A stretch of DNA of 64,000 nt from JAQUCI01 sp034932685 (GTDB lineage Bacteria > Bacillota_I > Bacilli_A > Erysipelotrichales > Erysipelotrichaceae). Both the position numbers and the translations under genes were made by a program. Position 1 is the stretch's first letter. Each line of letters begins with the position of its first letter. Of the stretch, positions 8,932 to 17,734 are shown in pieces. The stretch spans positions 1 to 64,000 of the forward strand of contig JAYFOM010000020.1 of NCBI GenBank assembly GCA_034932685.1. The letters run 5' to 3'. The notes under the pieces were generated by a model that had not been told where the DNA came from, did no database searches, and was given only the letters and a program-made list of their open reading frames with translations.

Positions 8932-9759
8932 ATGGAACTAAAGAATAAATGGGTCAGTGCTAAGTTTAGTACAACCGCTGCTGAAGTTGTTAGTTTTAAA
9001 GCGAATGATTCGAATATTGAATATATTTGGAGTGGTGATAAAACGTTTTGGCAAAATCGTAATCCCATCCTTTTCCCGGTAGTTGGGAAATCTTGGGGGG
9101 AATCGTATTTAGTTGATAATAAAGAGTACTCTATGGGACAACATGGATTTGCCCGTTATGCGACATTTGAATGCACAAAAGCAACAAGCGAAGAAGTAGA
9201 ACTGGTATTAGTTTCTGATGAAAATACGCTTAAGCAATATCCGTATCATTTTCAATTATCTGTAAACTACCAATTGGAACAAAAAAAGCTTTGGTTAAGA
9301 TATCAAATAAAGAATACTGATAATAAACCAATATTATTTCAAATTGGATTTCATCCAGCATTTTGTACACCATTAACAAATGATAAATCATTTGATGACT
9401 ATAAAGTAATTATGGAAAAAGATGAAGATATGATAATAGAATCAGGCTATCATTTACGCAAAGAAATATCTTTTGTTAACAATGATTTCTTTCAAGAGAG
9501 AAACGCAGTGTTTTTCTATGGCCTTAAGAGTGAGTATGTTGATTTAACTGATGGTGATAATGGTATCAGAGTTGGAATTGCTAATTTCAAGAGGGTCGGC
9601 TTTTGGCATAAAACAAAAGATACACCCTTTGTGTGTGTTGAACCGCAACATGGTCATGGCTACGCTGCTACTGATAATAATGATCTTCCTGAGGATAACA
9701 CCATTGTCTTAGATGTTGGATGTGATTATAAGGTAGCGTACTATTGGGAAATATTATAA
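8932..9759 (+). CDS. aldose 1-epimerase family protein (LacX-like)
   Basis: A 275-aa beta-sandwich sugar-binding protein of the galactose mutarotase superfamily. Recognisable segments are RNPILFPVVGK near residue 43, GQHGFAR (conserved His), IGFHPAFCTPL with the second conserved His around residue 142, and CVEPQHGHG with the acidic residue near the C terminus. The LacX-like branch often acts on sugars other than galactose, so the substrate is open. AAGGAGG gives a strong ribosome site. It is a single gene between two terminator-like structures. Confidence 0.88.
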   Translation: MELKNKWVSAKFSTTAAEVVSFKANDSNIEYIWSGDKTFWQNRNPILFPVVGKSWGESYLVDNKEYSMGQHGFARYATFECTKATSEEVELVLVSDENTLKQYPYHFQLSVNYQLEQKKLWLRYQIKNTDNKPILFQIGFHPAFCTPLTNDKSFDDYKVIMEKDEDMIIESGYHLRKEISFVNNDFFQERNAVFFYGLKSEYVDLTDGDNGIRVGIANFKRVGFWHKTKDTPFVCVEPQHGHGYAATDNNDLPEDNTIVLDVGCDYKVAYYWEIL

Positions 9760-9760
9760 A

Positions 9761-9784
9761 AAAAAGATCGTATGATCTTTTTTT
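9761..9784. terminator. bidirectional terminator
   Basis: AAAAAGATC-GTAT-GATCTTTTT between the convergent epimerase and ZIP genes. Confidence 0.88.
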
Positions 9785-10592
9785 AACCTAAAGCAACATC
9801 TAATATCATCATAACAGTAAAGCCGATTATACATCCGATTGTCGCGAAATGGGTATCTCTATGTGATGTTTGTGATTCAGGGATTAACTCCTCAACAACA
9901 ACATAGATCATTGCGCCAGCTGCGAATGCTAAAGCATAGGGTAGTATTGGTTTAACAAGTAGTACTAATAATGCTCCTAAAACACCAGATATTGGCTCAA
10001 CGATACCAGATGCTTGACCCATTAAGAAACTTTTCCAACGCGATAGTCCTTCTCTTCTTAAGGGAATACTTACGGCTGCACCTTCAGGAAAGTTTTGAAT
10101 ACCAATACCAATCGCAACAGCAATTGCTGGTAATAAACCTTCAACACCAACCCCTTGTGCCACAGCACCAAAGGCCACACCAACTGCTAATCCTTCAGGA
10201 ATATTATGTAATGTAATTGATAGTACAAGTAGGATACTACGACGTAATCGTGAAGGTAATCCTTCAGCATGATCGTCTTTGATATGCATGTGTGGTATTA
10301 GTTTGTCAGCTAACCATAAAAATAATGCTCCAGCTAGAAAGCCGATAGCCGCAACCGCCCAGGCTGGAATTCTTGATGTTTCTTCAGCCATTTCGATAGC
10401 AGGAGCTAATAGTGACCAAAAACTTGCTGCGATCATGACACCAGCTGCGAAACCAAGCATCGCATTCAATATTCTTTGATTGATCGTTTTAAAGAAAAAT
10501 ACCATACCAGCACCAAGTGCAGTCATACCCCAAGTAAATAATGTTGCGAGTAATGCTAAAGTTACTCTATCGAGACTTAATAACCATTCCAT
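9783..10592 (-). CDS. ZIP family divalent metal transporter
   Basis: A 269-aa polytopic protein with about eight membrane helices. The family hallmark HNIPEGLAVGVAFG lies in the fourth helix and the second metal-site motif NFPEGAAVSIPL in the fifth; the short His/Asp-bearing loop HMHIKDDHAEG follows the third helix. ZIP proteins import Zn, Fe or Mn into the cytoplasm. AGAGAGG precedes the ATG. The palindrome found before the znu genes at 57.7 kb was not seen in front of this gene. Confidence 0.93.
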   Translation of the reverse strand: MEWLLSLDRVTLALLATLFTWGMTALGAGMVFFFKTINQRILNAMLGFAAGVMIAASFWSLLAPAIEMAEETSRIPAWAVAAIGFLAGALFLWLADKLIPHMHIKDDHAEGLPSRLRRSILLVLSITLHNIPEGLAVGVAFGAVAQGVGVEGLLPAIAVAIGIGIQNFPEGAAVSIPLRREGLSRWKSFLMGQASGIVEPISGVLGALLVLLVKPILPYALAFAAGAMIYVVVEELIPESQTSHRDTHFATIGCIIGFTVMMILDVALG

Positions 10593-10680
10593 AAAAAACC
10601 TCTCTTTATATGATTATCTTATACTATCGTTGTTAAAAAATAAAGTCAGTTACATTTTTAAAATAAAATGAGTGTAGATA

Positions 10681-10708
10681 TTGACATCAATAGAGATAAA
10701 GGTATAAT
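10681..10708 (+). promoter_or_regulatory. sigma-A promoter of groESL
   Basis: TTGACA (10681-10686), 16-nt spacer, TATAAT (10703-10708). Confidence 0.9.
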
Positions 10709-10716
10709 AATAGTAG

Positions 10717-10743
10717 TTAGCACTTAGTGACAATGAGTGCTAA
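10717..10743 (+). promoter_or_regulatory. CIRCE operator (HrcA binding site)
   Basis: TTAGCACTT - AGTGACAAT - GAGTGCTAA, the 9-9-9 CIRCE layout with one mismatch from consensus in the left arm. It starts right after the -10 box, so HrcA bound here would block initiation; this is the standard heat-shock control of groESL. No hrcA lies in the window. Confidence 0.95.
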
Positions 10744-10768
10744 AATAGGAAGAATAGGAGGCAATTTA

Positions 10769-11050
10769 ATGTTAAAACCGTTATTTGACAATGTTGTATT
10801 GGAAAAAGAAAAGCAAGAATTAAAGACCGCAAGCGGTATTGTGCTTCAAGAGAGCACTAAAGATCAACCCTCAGTTGGCAAAGTCGTAGCCGTAGGCCCA
10901 GGTAAATGGCTTGATGGAAAACTTCATGAAGTAAGTGTAAAAGCAGGTCAAAGGGTAGTATTCAAGAAATATGGCGGAACGGAAGTCGAATTAAATAAAA
11001 CGGAATATCTAATAATTGCAGAAGATGATATTTTAGCAGTGATCGAATAG
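10769..11050 (+). CDS. groES: co-chaperonin GroES
   Basis: The 93-aa lid subunit that caps GroEL during protein folding. It shows LKPLFDNVVLEKE at the start, the core VGKVVAVGPGKW and the terminal EYLIIAEDDILAVIE. The mobile loop that contacts GroEL is the segment LKTASGIVLQES. An upstream in-frame codon at 10727 lies inside CIRCE and is not the start; AGGAGG at 10756-10761 places translation at 10769. Twelve bases separate it from groEL. Confidence 0.97.
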   Translation: MLKPLFDNVVLEKEKQELKTASGIVLQESTKDQPSVGKVVAVGPGKWLDGKLHEVSVKAGQRVVFKKYGGTEVELNKTEYLIIAEDDILAVIE

Positions 11051-11062
11051 GAGGAAACAAAA

Positions 11063-12682
11063 ATGAGCAAGAAAATTTTGTATTCAAAAGATGCTAGAGA
11101 TTCAATGATCAAAGGAGTTGATTATTTAGCAGATGCAGTAAAAGTTACAATGGGACCCAAGGGTCGTAATGTAGTTTTAGATAAGGAATATGGTTCACCA
11201 CTTATTGTTAATGATGGTGTAACGATAGCGAAAGAAATTGAGCTTGATGACCCATTTGAAAACATGGGCGCAAAACTTGTTATTGAAGTAGCTAATAATA
11301 CAAATGACGCTGCTGGTGATGGAACAACAACCGCAACGGTATTAGCACAAGCGATGATCCATAAAGGCATAAGAGCGGTTGAAAAGGGTAACAATCCTGT
11401 TTTATTAAGAGAAGGTATCGATCTTGCTAGTAAGAAGGTTGCAGAGTTACTTTTAGCTAAGTCGCACAAGATTGAAAGTAATACTGACATATCAAGTGTT
11501 GCAACTGTATCAAGTGGTAGTAATGAAATTGGTGAGATTATTGCCAATGCAATGGATAAAGTTGGCAAAGATGGTGTTATCAATGTTGATGAATCAAAAG
11601 GATTTGACACTTCTCTTGAAATAGTTGAGGGAATGCAGTATGACAAGGGTTATGTTTCACCTTACATGGTTTCAAACCGTGACAAGATGAATGTTGAACT
11701 AGAGAATGCCCTTGTTATGGTTACCGATCAAAAGATATCAACGGTTCAAGATATCTTGCCAGTACTTGAAAAGATTGTTGAAGCTAATCGGGCACTACTT
11801 ATCATTGCTGATGATATTGAAAATGAAGTAGTAAGCACCTTGATCGTTAATAAACTAAGAGGTACCTTCAACGTTGTCGCAACCAAAGCTCCTGGTTTTG
11901 GTGATAATCAAAAGGAAATGTTACAGGATATCGCAATAATGACTGGAGCTAAGTTCTTTGCTAAAGACTTAAGCATGGATTTAAAGGATATGACAATTGA
12001 TGATTTGGGTAATGCTCGCAAGATTGTAGTAGCTAAAGACACAACGACGATCATTGATGGTGCATGTGATAGTAATAAAGTAGCTGAAAGAGTTGAAGAA
12101 ATTAAGCAAAGAATTGAAAACTCCACCAGTGATTATGATAAAAAGCGTTACTATGAACGTTTAGGTAAAATGACAAATGGTGTTGCTATCATTAAGGTTG
12201 GCGCAACTACAGAATCTGAGTTGAAAGAAAAGAAGCTTAAGATTGAGGATGCCTTAAATGCTACTAAAGCAGCTGTTGCTGAAGGTATTGTTATTGGTGG
12301 TGGTGCTGCTTTAGCTGAGATATATCGCGAACTTAAACAAGAGCTAACCCATGATAACCTTGATGTTCAAAAAGGTATAAACATTGTTCTTGAAAGTCTT
12401 GTGGTTCCTTTATATCAGATATCAGAAAATGCTGGTTATGATGGCAATGATATCGTTGAACAACAACTAAAACAAGAGTTGAATTATGGCTTTGATGCTT
12501 TAAGAGGCAAATGGGTTCATATGTTTGATAAGGGTATAGTTGACCCAACTAAAGTCACAAGAAGTGCGTTATTAAATGCTGCAAGCATTGCAGGTTTATT
12601 TATCACAACAGAAGCAGCTGTTGGTATAATCAAAGAAAAAGAACCAGCAATGCCGATGAATCCAAACATGGGAATGTATTAA
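11063..12682 (+). CDS. groEL: chaperonin GroEL
   Basis: The 539-aa subunit of the folding chamber. ATP-site motifs TMGPKGRNVVLD and GDGTTTATVLAQ are intact, as is GIVIGGGAALAE in the equatorial domain. The C terminus ends in a short methionine/asparagine-rich tail (PNMGMY) instead of the common GGM repeat, seen in other low-GC Gram-positives. GGAGG precedes the ATG and a strong terminator follows. Confidence 0.98.
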   Translation: MSKKILYSKDARDSMIKGVDYLADAVKVTMGPKGRNVVLDKEYGSPLIVNDGVTIAKEIELDDPFENMGAKLVIEVANNTNDAAGDGTTTATVLAQAMIHKGIRAVEKGNNPVLLREGIDLASKKVAELLLAKSHKIESNTDISSVATVSSGSNEIGEIIANAMDKVGKDGVINVDESKGFDTSLEIVEGMQYDKGYVSPYMVSNRDKMNVELENALVMVTDQKISTVQDILPVLEKIVEANRALLIIADDIENEVVSTLIVNKLRGTFNVVATKAPGFGDNQKEMLQDIAIMTGAKFFAKDLSMDLKDMTIDDLGNARKIVVAKDTTTIIDGACDSNKVAERVEEIKQRIENSTSDYDKKRYYERLGKMTNGVAIIKVGATTESELKEKKLKIEDALNATKAAVAEGIVIGGGAALAEIYRELKQELTHDNLDVQKGINIVLESLVVPLYQISENAGYDGNDIVEQQLKQELNYGFDALRGKWVHMFDKGIVDPTKVTRSALLNAASIAGLFITTEAAVGIIKEKEPAMPMNPNMGMY

Positions 12683-12712
12683 AAAATACCGGAGCGATCC
12701 GGTATTTTCTTA
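12683..12712 (+). terminator. groESL terminator
   Basis: AAAATACCGGA-GCGA-TCCGGTATTTT, a perfect 11-bp stem starting directly after the groEL stop. Confidence 0.93.
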
Positions 12713-12784
12713 TAGTAAATTAAAATGTTTTAAAGCGTTGTACACGCCATCATCACCACAATCACTGGTTAAGTAATCAGCTGC
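12710..12784 (-). pseudogene. relic of a HAD phosphatase 3' end
   Basis: Read on the minus strand these 75 bases encode 24 residues plus a stop: AADYLTSDCGDDGVYNALKH then FNLL. This matches the last 24 residues of the intact HAD gene ending at 15844. By hand alignment 63 of 75 bases agree. Upstream of position 12784 the similarity stops abruptly and no HAD motifs remain. It is a truncated paralogue, not a recent exact duplicate. Confidence 0.8.
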
Positions 12785-13213
12785 TGGGAAAATATGCTAT
12801 GAATTAGTAGAAATTTATATTGATGGAAGAAAATAATATTTGATAACATTGAAAGACTGATAATAAAAAAAGAATAAATTGGTGTGACTATCAGTACCAG
12901 TAGTTTGAACCAACTATCACGGGTGTTTATTCAAAATGTAATGCGGAGAGTTCATCGGGCGTTAAACCGAAACATTTGAACAAAAGGAACAATTTAAGAG
13001 TTGCCTGACAACTTTGGTTAATCATATCTAATTCAATTATAACTATAGAATTGTTAAAACCACAATATAACAGTGATAAGTGTAAAAAAATAATATAATA
13101 TTGACAAATACAATAATAATAGATAATAATAATAGTATAAACAATAATATATGTATTAATTAATTATTGTTATCAAATTGTAATGCTTTATGGGATAGAA
13201 AAGGAGATTCAAT
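12785..13213. other. AT-rich non-coding stretch at the left edge of the exported-protein cassette
   Basis: No frame stays open beyond short pieces on either strand. A minus-10/-35-like pair near 13101-13129 probably serves the cassette. A short translated string VEIYIDGRK close to the HAD relic resembles recombinase tails but is too short to call. Confidence 0.5.
13101..13129 (+). promoter_or_regulatory. probable promoter of the exported-protein cassette
   Basis: TTGACA (13101-13106), 17-nt spacer, TAATAA (13124-13129), in very AT-rich sequence, so chance matches are easier here. Confidence 0.5.
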
Positions 13214-14019
13214 ATGGTAAATAATATTAAAGAAAGAGGTTTGTATTAATATTATTATTTTGTTCGATATCTTGTTTGTGTTTAGTATCTGTTAGAGCGA
13301 GTGAAAATATTGAAAAGAGCATAATACCTGAAAGAATGATGCCTAATACTGTTATAGTATATGTTTCTGAGAGTAAGTATATAATCTTGAAAGGAGGAGA
13401 GGCGAATATAAAAGAATTTAATGAAAATTGTCTTACTGAATCTGAACAATCCTATGCAGATTTGCATCTTAAAAGAGCTATTGAATATTCGAATGCAAGC
13501 TCATCAAGTATTATATGGGTAAGCAATCCAAAACCTAATACTGGTACGATTATTGAATATGATACAGAAGGATTTATTAAAAACATTAGATCTAAAAATA
13601 TATCTCAAAGATCTGCATTACCAATAGGTACTACCTCACCAGTTGGTACATATGTTTGGGGAAGTTTGAACAATACTCTTACTGTTACAGCAACTAGTGT
13701 TAGAGGAACTGGTAGAGCAACTACATACGGTTATTCAAATAGTTCAAACGATGTTTATGATCAGTATAGTAATGTTTTGAAAAAAGGTGATATAGCTACA
13801 AGACAGGATTATGATAACCCTGCTTACGGAACCAGTGTAATAGTTGTAGCAGCAAGAGCAAGTGATGGTGCACTATTAGCAAAATATATGAGTAAAGTCG
13901 ATATAGGTGCATTACCTAATGCAATAATAGATATTTGGAAAAGCGGTGTAGAATACTGGGGATACACACCTAGTACAACCCTATCGTTGTACAATGTGAG
14001 TTATTCCTATAATAGATGA
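13214..14019 (+). CDS. secreted protein of unknown function, signal peptide split by a -1 frameshift
   Basis: AAGGAG precedes an ATG at 13214 that reads MVNNIKERGLY then stops. One frame back, the sequence reads an excellent signal peptide core (FVLILLFCSISCLCLVSVRA) and continues open to 14019; the first in-frame start-like codon there is only TTG 13276, inside that core. A single -1 shift near 13237 joins them. The mature part (~235 aa) has a C-terminal Ser/Thr/Tyr-rich domain with GTYVWGSLNNTLTVTA, KKGDIATRQDYDNPAYGT and VDIGALPNAIIDIW, resembling small secreted hypothetical proteins of Gram-positives. The shift may be decay, a sequencing slip or recoding. The stop overlaps the next ATG by 4 nt. 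Confidence 0.7.
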
Positions 14020-14999
14020 AAACGTTTAATGATAAGAAAAGAAAAATAGAATCTGTGATTCGAAGCAAGAAAAAGATTTTTTTTCTTTTAGTTGTTGCCT
14101 TTATGTTAATTAATAGAGAGTCTTTTGCCTTTAAGGTTGGAATTACAGAAACATCATATATTAGTAATAATTTTTTTATGAGTTCTGCTATTGAGATAGA
14201 TAGACACTCTTCTATGAAAGTCTTCGAATATGAGCAAAAAAGCCAATATCCACTAACATTAATTGGTATGAATCAAGTATACTTCATTAATGAGTACCCT
14301 TATAGTAATTCCGATCAAATATACACTTTTCATCATGAAAGTAATAGAATCAATAGCTTAACGAACGAATTTTTCGCAATAAATTACATATATGAATTAG
14401 ATGAAACAAAACTTATAATTGTCGGGGTTAAACTGAAAGAGAGGAATATATGCGTATATAGTTTTAATTTACTAGATAACTCAATTAAAAAATTGTTTAC
14501 AGATATTGATTTTAACTGTGTTTCAGCTTACTATAATCCGATCATCGGTTGTTTGTACTTCATTGGTAATTCCTATGCTAATTATGAAGATGTTCGAAAT
14601 AGATTCAACGAAGCAAATTTTGCCATAGGTGAAGATTACAACATACTATCTGAAGACACATATATATATAAATATGATAATGATTCTTTAAAATTCGTAT
14701 GCAAAACAGACAATCTCTCATTGGCAAATTTTTGGGTAGATTTTGATGGAATATTGTATATTGAAGGCTATCAGATTAAATTCAATAATAATAGTCTCGT
14801 GAAATATAAAATCGTTAACGATAAAATAGAAGAAGGATTTCAAAGTGTTAATATAAGTGACTATATAATGAGTAGTATTTACTTTGTAGATAACAACAGA
14901 ATGGTTTTTCTTGGAGTAAATACTCAGGCGAAACCATCATTGAACAAGGTGTATATTTGTTTGATAATAACACAAAGAAAATTAAGAAATTATATATAA
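14016..14999 (+). CDS. membrane-anchored or exported protein of unknown function, 3' frameshift
   Basis: A 327-aa reading frame coupled by ATGA to the gene before it. A basic N terminus and one hydrophobic stretch (about residues 24-39) precede a Tyr/Asn/Ile-rich body with repeated short beta-strand patterns, suggesting a propeller-like fold (inference). After NTQ near 14927 the frame reads a basic tail, whereas the -1 frame reads GETIIEQGVYLFDNNTKKIK and stays open to TAA 15053-15055, immediately before the next ATG. The intact gene was therefore probably 14016-15055, broken by loss of one base. No known function recognised. Confidence 0.72.
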   Translation: MKTFNDKKRKIESVIRSKKKIFFLLVVAFMLINRESFAFKVGITETSYISNNFFMSSAIEIDRHSSMKVFEYEQKSQYPLTLIGMNQVYFINEYPYSNSDQIYTFHHESNRINSLTNEFFAINYIYELDETKLIIVGVKLKERNICVYSFNLLDNSIKKLFTDIDFNCVSAYYNPIIGCLYFIGNSYANYEDVRNRFNEANFAIGEDYNILSEDTYIYKYDNDSLKFVCKTDNLSLANFWVDFDGILYIEGYQIKFNNNSLVKYKIVNDKIEEGFQSVNISDYIMSSIYFVDNNRMVFLGVNTQAKPSLNKVYICLIITQRKLRNYI

Positions 15000-15055
15000 A
15001 TAGTAACTTAAGAAATAATTATATAAATAATTTATATATAATAAGTGGTAGCTAA

Positions 15056-15769
15056 ATGATGAAAAAACTCTTTTTTATAGTTCAGATATTCTTAATAATT
15101 ATACTTTCAAACGGTTGCACGAAGCAAACAAGCTTTGATAGTACTGATGATTTAATTGATTGTTATGTGCAAAGTATGGTTGTAAAAGATATTTCTGCAT
15201 ATGTAAATTGCTTAGATGAACCTTTAAAGAGCATTGTAGATTCCGATTCCATGTATCTCAGTAATATGTTTAGACACTTAGTCTTTGTTGATTACCATTA
15301 CCATATAATTGGAGATGATGCAGAAATCACTTATATATTTAAAGATAATGAATTTGAGTATGAAACGATCGAAAAGATTACAATATCAAGTAATATGAAG
15401 ATTTCTACTTCACAGTTTATCATGATGGATTATAATCGTGTATATATTGGTAGCCCTGATTCTAAATTAGCATTTGATCGCTTTTCGAAAGCACTACTTG
15501 CTCATTCCTATTATGACATTCTTGCATATAATCATTTGATGCCTTTTGAATATAATGAGGAAAATAAATGGAATAAGACGATCATAAAGTCACTAAAATT
15601 TATTGGTTCTTATCATGATAAGTACTTTGTTATCATTAGTTGTTTAGAAAGTGAAGTTAATATGATTGAAGAAGGAGTTAATGTTTATACCATTACCATT
15701 AGTGATAAAGAATGCTATATCGATGATGGTAGCTGGTGTGTCATAGATTTTGATGTTATAAATCGATAA
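15056..15769 (+). CDS. lipoprotein of unknown function
   Basis: A 237-aa protein with a lipoprotein signal: MMKK, a hydrophobic core, and LSNGC with the lipidated Cys at residue 21. The rest is acidic and tyrosine-rich with no domain I recognise. It starts immediately after the stop that the frameshifted gene before it would have had (TAAATG), so the three exported proteins look like one operon. Ribosome site is weak, consistent with coupling. A strong bidirectional terminator follows. Confidence 0.82.
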   Translation: MMKKLFFIVQIFLIIILSNGCTKQTSFDSTDDLIDCYVQSMVVKDISAYVNCLDEPLKSIVDSDSMYLSNMFRHLVFVDYHYHIIGDDAEITYIFKDNEFEYETIEKITISSNMKISTSQFIMMDYNRVYIGSPDSKLAFDRFSKALLAHSYYDILAYNHLMPFEYNEENKWNKTIIKSLKFIGSYHDKYFVIISCLESEVNMIEEGVNVYTITISDKECYIDDGSWCVIDFDVINR

Positions 15770-15787
15770 TTAACAATATAGTAATAA

Positions 15788-15819
15788 ATAAAACTCAATC
15801 TAAATCGATTGAGTTTTAT
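15788..15819. terminator. bidirectional terminator
   Basis: ATAAAACTCAATC-TAAATC-GATTGAGTTTTAT, perfect 13-bp arms, between the lipoprotein gene and the convergent HAD gene. Confidence 0.88.
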
Positions 15820-15843
15820 TATTGATATCTATAATTTATGTAT

Positions 15844-16644
15844 TTAAATAAGTTCAAAGTGTTTCAAAGCATTATACACGCCATCATCACCACAATCAGT
15901 GGTTACGTAATCAGCTGCGTTTTTAGCGGAATCTGAAGCATTACCCATAGCTACACCGATTTTTGCTTTTAAGATCATTTCGACATCATTGTCAGCATCA
16001 CCAAATGACATCGCATTTTCCCAAGTTAAACCTAATTCGTTTAAAACATGTTCAATCGTTGAGGATTTATTGATACCTTTTGTGAAAGCCTCACGAGCTC
16101 TTGAATAAGCTTTTACCCAATCAAGTTCAGGGACATTGGCTTGAACAATATCAAGATCAGCCTCATCACCAATAACAAACGCTCCCATTGGTAAGCCGTT
16201 TGCTAAATGATAGTCTTTGGTATCAGCCCCATCAAATAGGATCTTAGGATGTTCAACCCCGTTAACATATGTTGCTAAGTAATTGGGATAATCATGATAT
16301 GTGACAATTGCGGTATCGAATTTATATCCTAATGCGACATTATGTTTTACACATAATTCGGTCAATCTTTGCATGTATTCTTCTTTGATCGTATATTTCT
16401 TTGTGATGTTTTCGTTTTTGTCAACTAAGCATTGTCCATTTATAGTAACGTAGTAATCGGAGTTGAAATGTTCAATTACGTCATCTTGAACAAAATAGTA
16501 ACATCGACCTGTTGCTACTAGTACTTTTAGTCCCTTTGCACGACAGATGTCAATGGCTTTTTTAGCGGATGGTTCAATTTCTTTACTACCTCTTGGAATT
16601 AATGTTCCGTCAATATCGAATACTAATATTTTGATGTTTTCCAT
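15844..16644 (-). CDS. HAD phosphatase, Cof/subfamily IIB
   Basis: A 266-aa Cof-type phosphatase for small phosphorylated metabolites (sugar phosphates, FMN or PLP in relatives). Motif I is VFDIDGTLIP, motif II is VATGR, and motif IV is MSFGDADNDVEMI; the long cap domain sits between II and III. ATG at 16656 would place GAGGTG inside the coding region, so the start at 16644 is used. Its final 24 codons recur as a relic beside groEL, 3.1 kb away, with the exported-protein cassette between them. Confidence 0.9.
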   Translation of the reverse strand: MENIKILVFDIDGTLIPRGSKEIEPSAKKAIDICRAKGLKVLVATGRCYYFVQDDVIEHFNSDYYVTINGQCLVDKNENITKKYTIKEEYMQRLTELCVKHNVALGYKFDTAIVTYHDYPNYLATYVNGVEHPKILFDGADTKDYHLANGLPMGAFVIGDEADLDIVQANVPELDWVKAYSRAREAFTKGINKSSTIEHVLNELGLTWENAMSFGDADNDVEMILKAKIGVAMGNASDSAKNAADYVTTDCGDDGVYNALKHFELI

Positions 16645-16690
16645 AATGCACCTCATTGTCTATTCTATTATATATACAAGAAAAAGCAAA

Positions 16691-16963
16691 CTAAATACTT
16701 GCATAATAGACAATATAATAGATGATCAAGTGTAATCCAAGCATTAATGGTAAACTAATCATAAATAAACGTTGCCTTGTTTTATGTCGTAGTAAGAGCA
16801 TCATAATATACATTCCTAATGCACCACCTAAAAAAGCAAGCCGCAAGAGATTACGCTCAGCTACTCTACTTTTTTGATGTATAGCATTACTCTTATCATA
16901 GATTACGATGATGATGGCTAATACATTTACTAACAAGTAATAATAAAGCAGAATGACGCTCAT
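16691..16963 (-). CDS. DUF1294 small membrane protein
   Basis: A 90-aa protein with about three membrane helices and the DUF1294 pattern: a lysine/arginine loop, RVAERNLLRLAFLGGALGMY, then a MLLLRHKTRQRLF segment between helices. GGAG lies 7 nt before the ATG. Function of the family is not established; members often occur near cold-shock or nuclease domains, but here the protein stands alone. Confidence 0.85.
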   Translation of the reverse strand: MSVILLYYYLLVNVLAIIIVIYDKSNAIHQKSRVAERNLLRLAFLGGALGMYIMMLLLRHKTRQRLFMISLPLMLGLHLIIYYIVYYASI

Positions 16964-17002
16964 ATATTAACTCCAATCATATGACTATTATAGCATTTAC
17001 TG

Positions 17003-17031
17003 TTGAATTTAAACTATGTAAGCGCTATAAT
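17003..17031 (+). promoter_or_regulatory. promoter of the lactate-oxidation operon
   Basis: TTGAAT (17003-17008), 17-nt spacer, TATAAT (17026-17031). Transcription should start near 17038, only a few bases before the operator and the start codon. Confidence 0.82.
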
Positions 17032-17040
17032 TCTTGCAGG

Positions 17041-17051
17041 TGGTCTGACCA
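17041..17051. promoter_or_regulatory. FadR/LldR-type GntR operator
   Basis: TGGTCTGACCA is a perfect TGGT-N3-ACCA, the site bound by FadR-subfamily GntR regulators. It lies at the transcription start and just 2 nt before the regulator's ATG, so binding would give autoregulation and operon control. Confidence 0.8.
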
Positions 17052-17053
17052 GT

Positions 17054-17734
17054 ATGATAAATGAGAATAAAACGTATCAAGTAGTTGTAGATGACATTTT
17101 ACATCAAATCAAAGATGGCGTTTTAAGTGAAGGTATGCGTTTACCTGGGGAAAGATCCCTAGCTTTAAAATACAGTATTTCAAGGGCTTCTGTAAGAGAG
17201 GCACTGAGTATAATGAAAAACTTAGGGTTAGTTGAGATAAGACAGGGTGAAGGAGCTTTTATCACTGCTTTTTCGATTAATCCTTTATTTGACACGATAT
17301 CACCATTATTGTTCAAAAATAAGAACATCATTGATGATGTTTTGGAGTTTCGCAGAATACTTGAAGTAAATGCATGTGGTTTAGCAGTTAGAGCGGATGA
17401 TAATTCTGAGTTAGTAGCTATTGTTGATAAAATGGCAAAGTTTAAAACGGAAGATAAACAAGAGGCTTATGATCTTGATTTGGCATTTCATCAACAAATA
17501 GTTTATTTAACACAGAATGTTATCTTAATTCAAGCAATGAATTGTATTGCTTATCTAGTTCAACACTCAATCACAGCCAATCGCAAGATTATCTTAGATC
17601 AACCTGATGGTAGAGTATTACTTAAAGAGCATCAAGCTATACTAAAAGCAATCGTTGATAAGGATGCAACACAAGCAATGAGTTTAATGGAAAAACACCT
17701 TGATATCAATAAAAAAAAGGAGAGAATATCATGA
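17054..17734 (+). CDS. FadR-subfamily GntR transcriptional regulator (LctA/LldR-like)
   Basis: A 226-aa repressor with an N-terminal winged helix (residues ~8-72: MRLPGERSLALKYSISRASV then REALSIMKNLGLVE) and a C-terminal all-helical FCD ligand domain. FCD regulators of this kind sense lactate, pyruvate or other carboxylates. The open frame extends back to TTG 17003, but that is the -35 box; ATG 17054 with AGGTGG 10 nt upstream is the start. The stop overlaps etfB by ATGA, placing regulator and enzymes in one operon. Confidence 0.9.
   Translation: MINENKTYQVVVDDILHQIKDGVLSEGMRLPGERSLALKYSISRASVREALSIMKNLGLVEIRQGEGAFITAFSINPLFDTISPLLFKNKNIIDDVLEFRRILEVNACGLAVRADDNSELVAIVDKMAKFKTEDKQEAYDLDLAFHQQIVYLTQNVILIQAMNCIAYLVQHSITANRKIILDQPDGRVLLKEHQAILKAIVDKDATQAMSLMEKHLDINKKKERIS

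Noticed and set aside
11122..12126. Long frames antisense to groEL (174 aa and others)
   Set aside because: A known shadow effect of the conserved groEL gene; no ribosome site or domain.
12793..12840. Possible end of a serine recombinase (VEIYIDGRK) beside the HAD relic
   Set aside because: Only nine suggestive residues followed by a stop; too short to distinguish from chance even though it would fit an integration scenario.
17054..17734. Assigning the GntR start to TTG 17003
   Set aside because: That codon is the promoter -35 box and lies upstream of the predicted transcription start.
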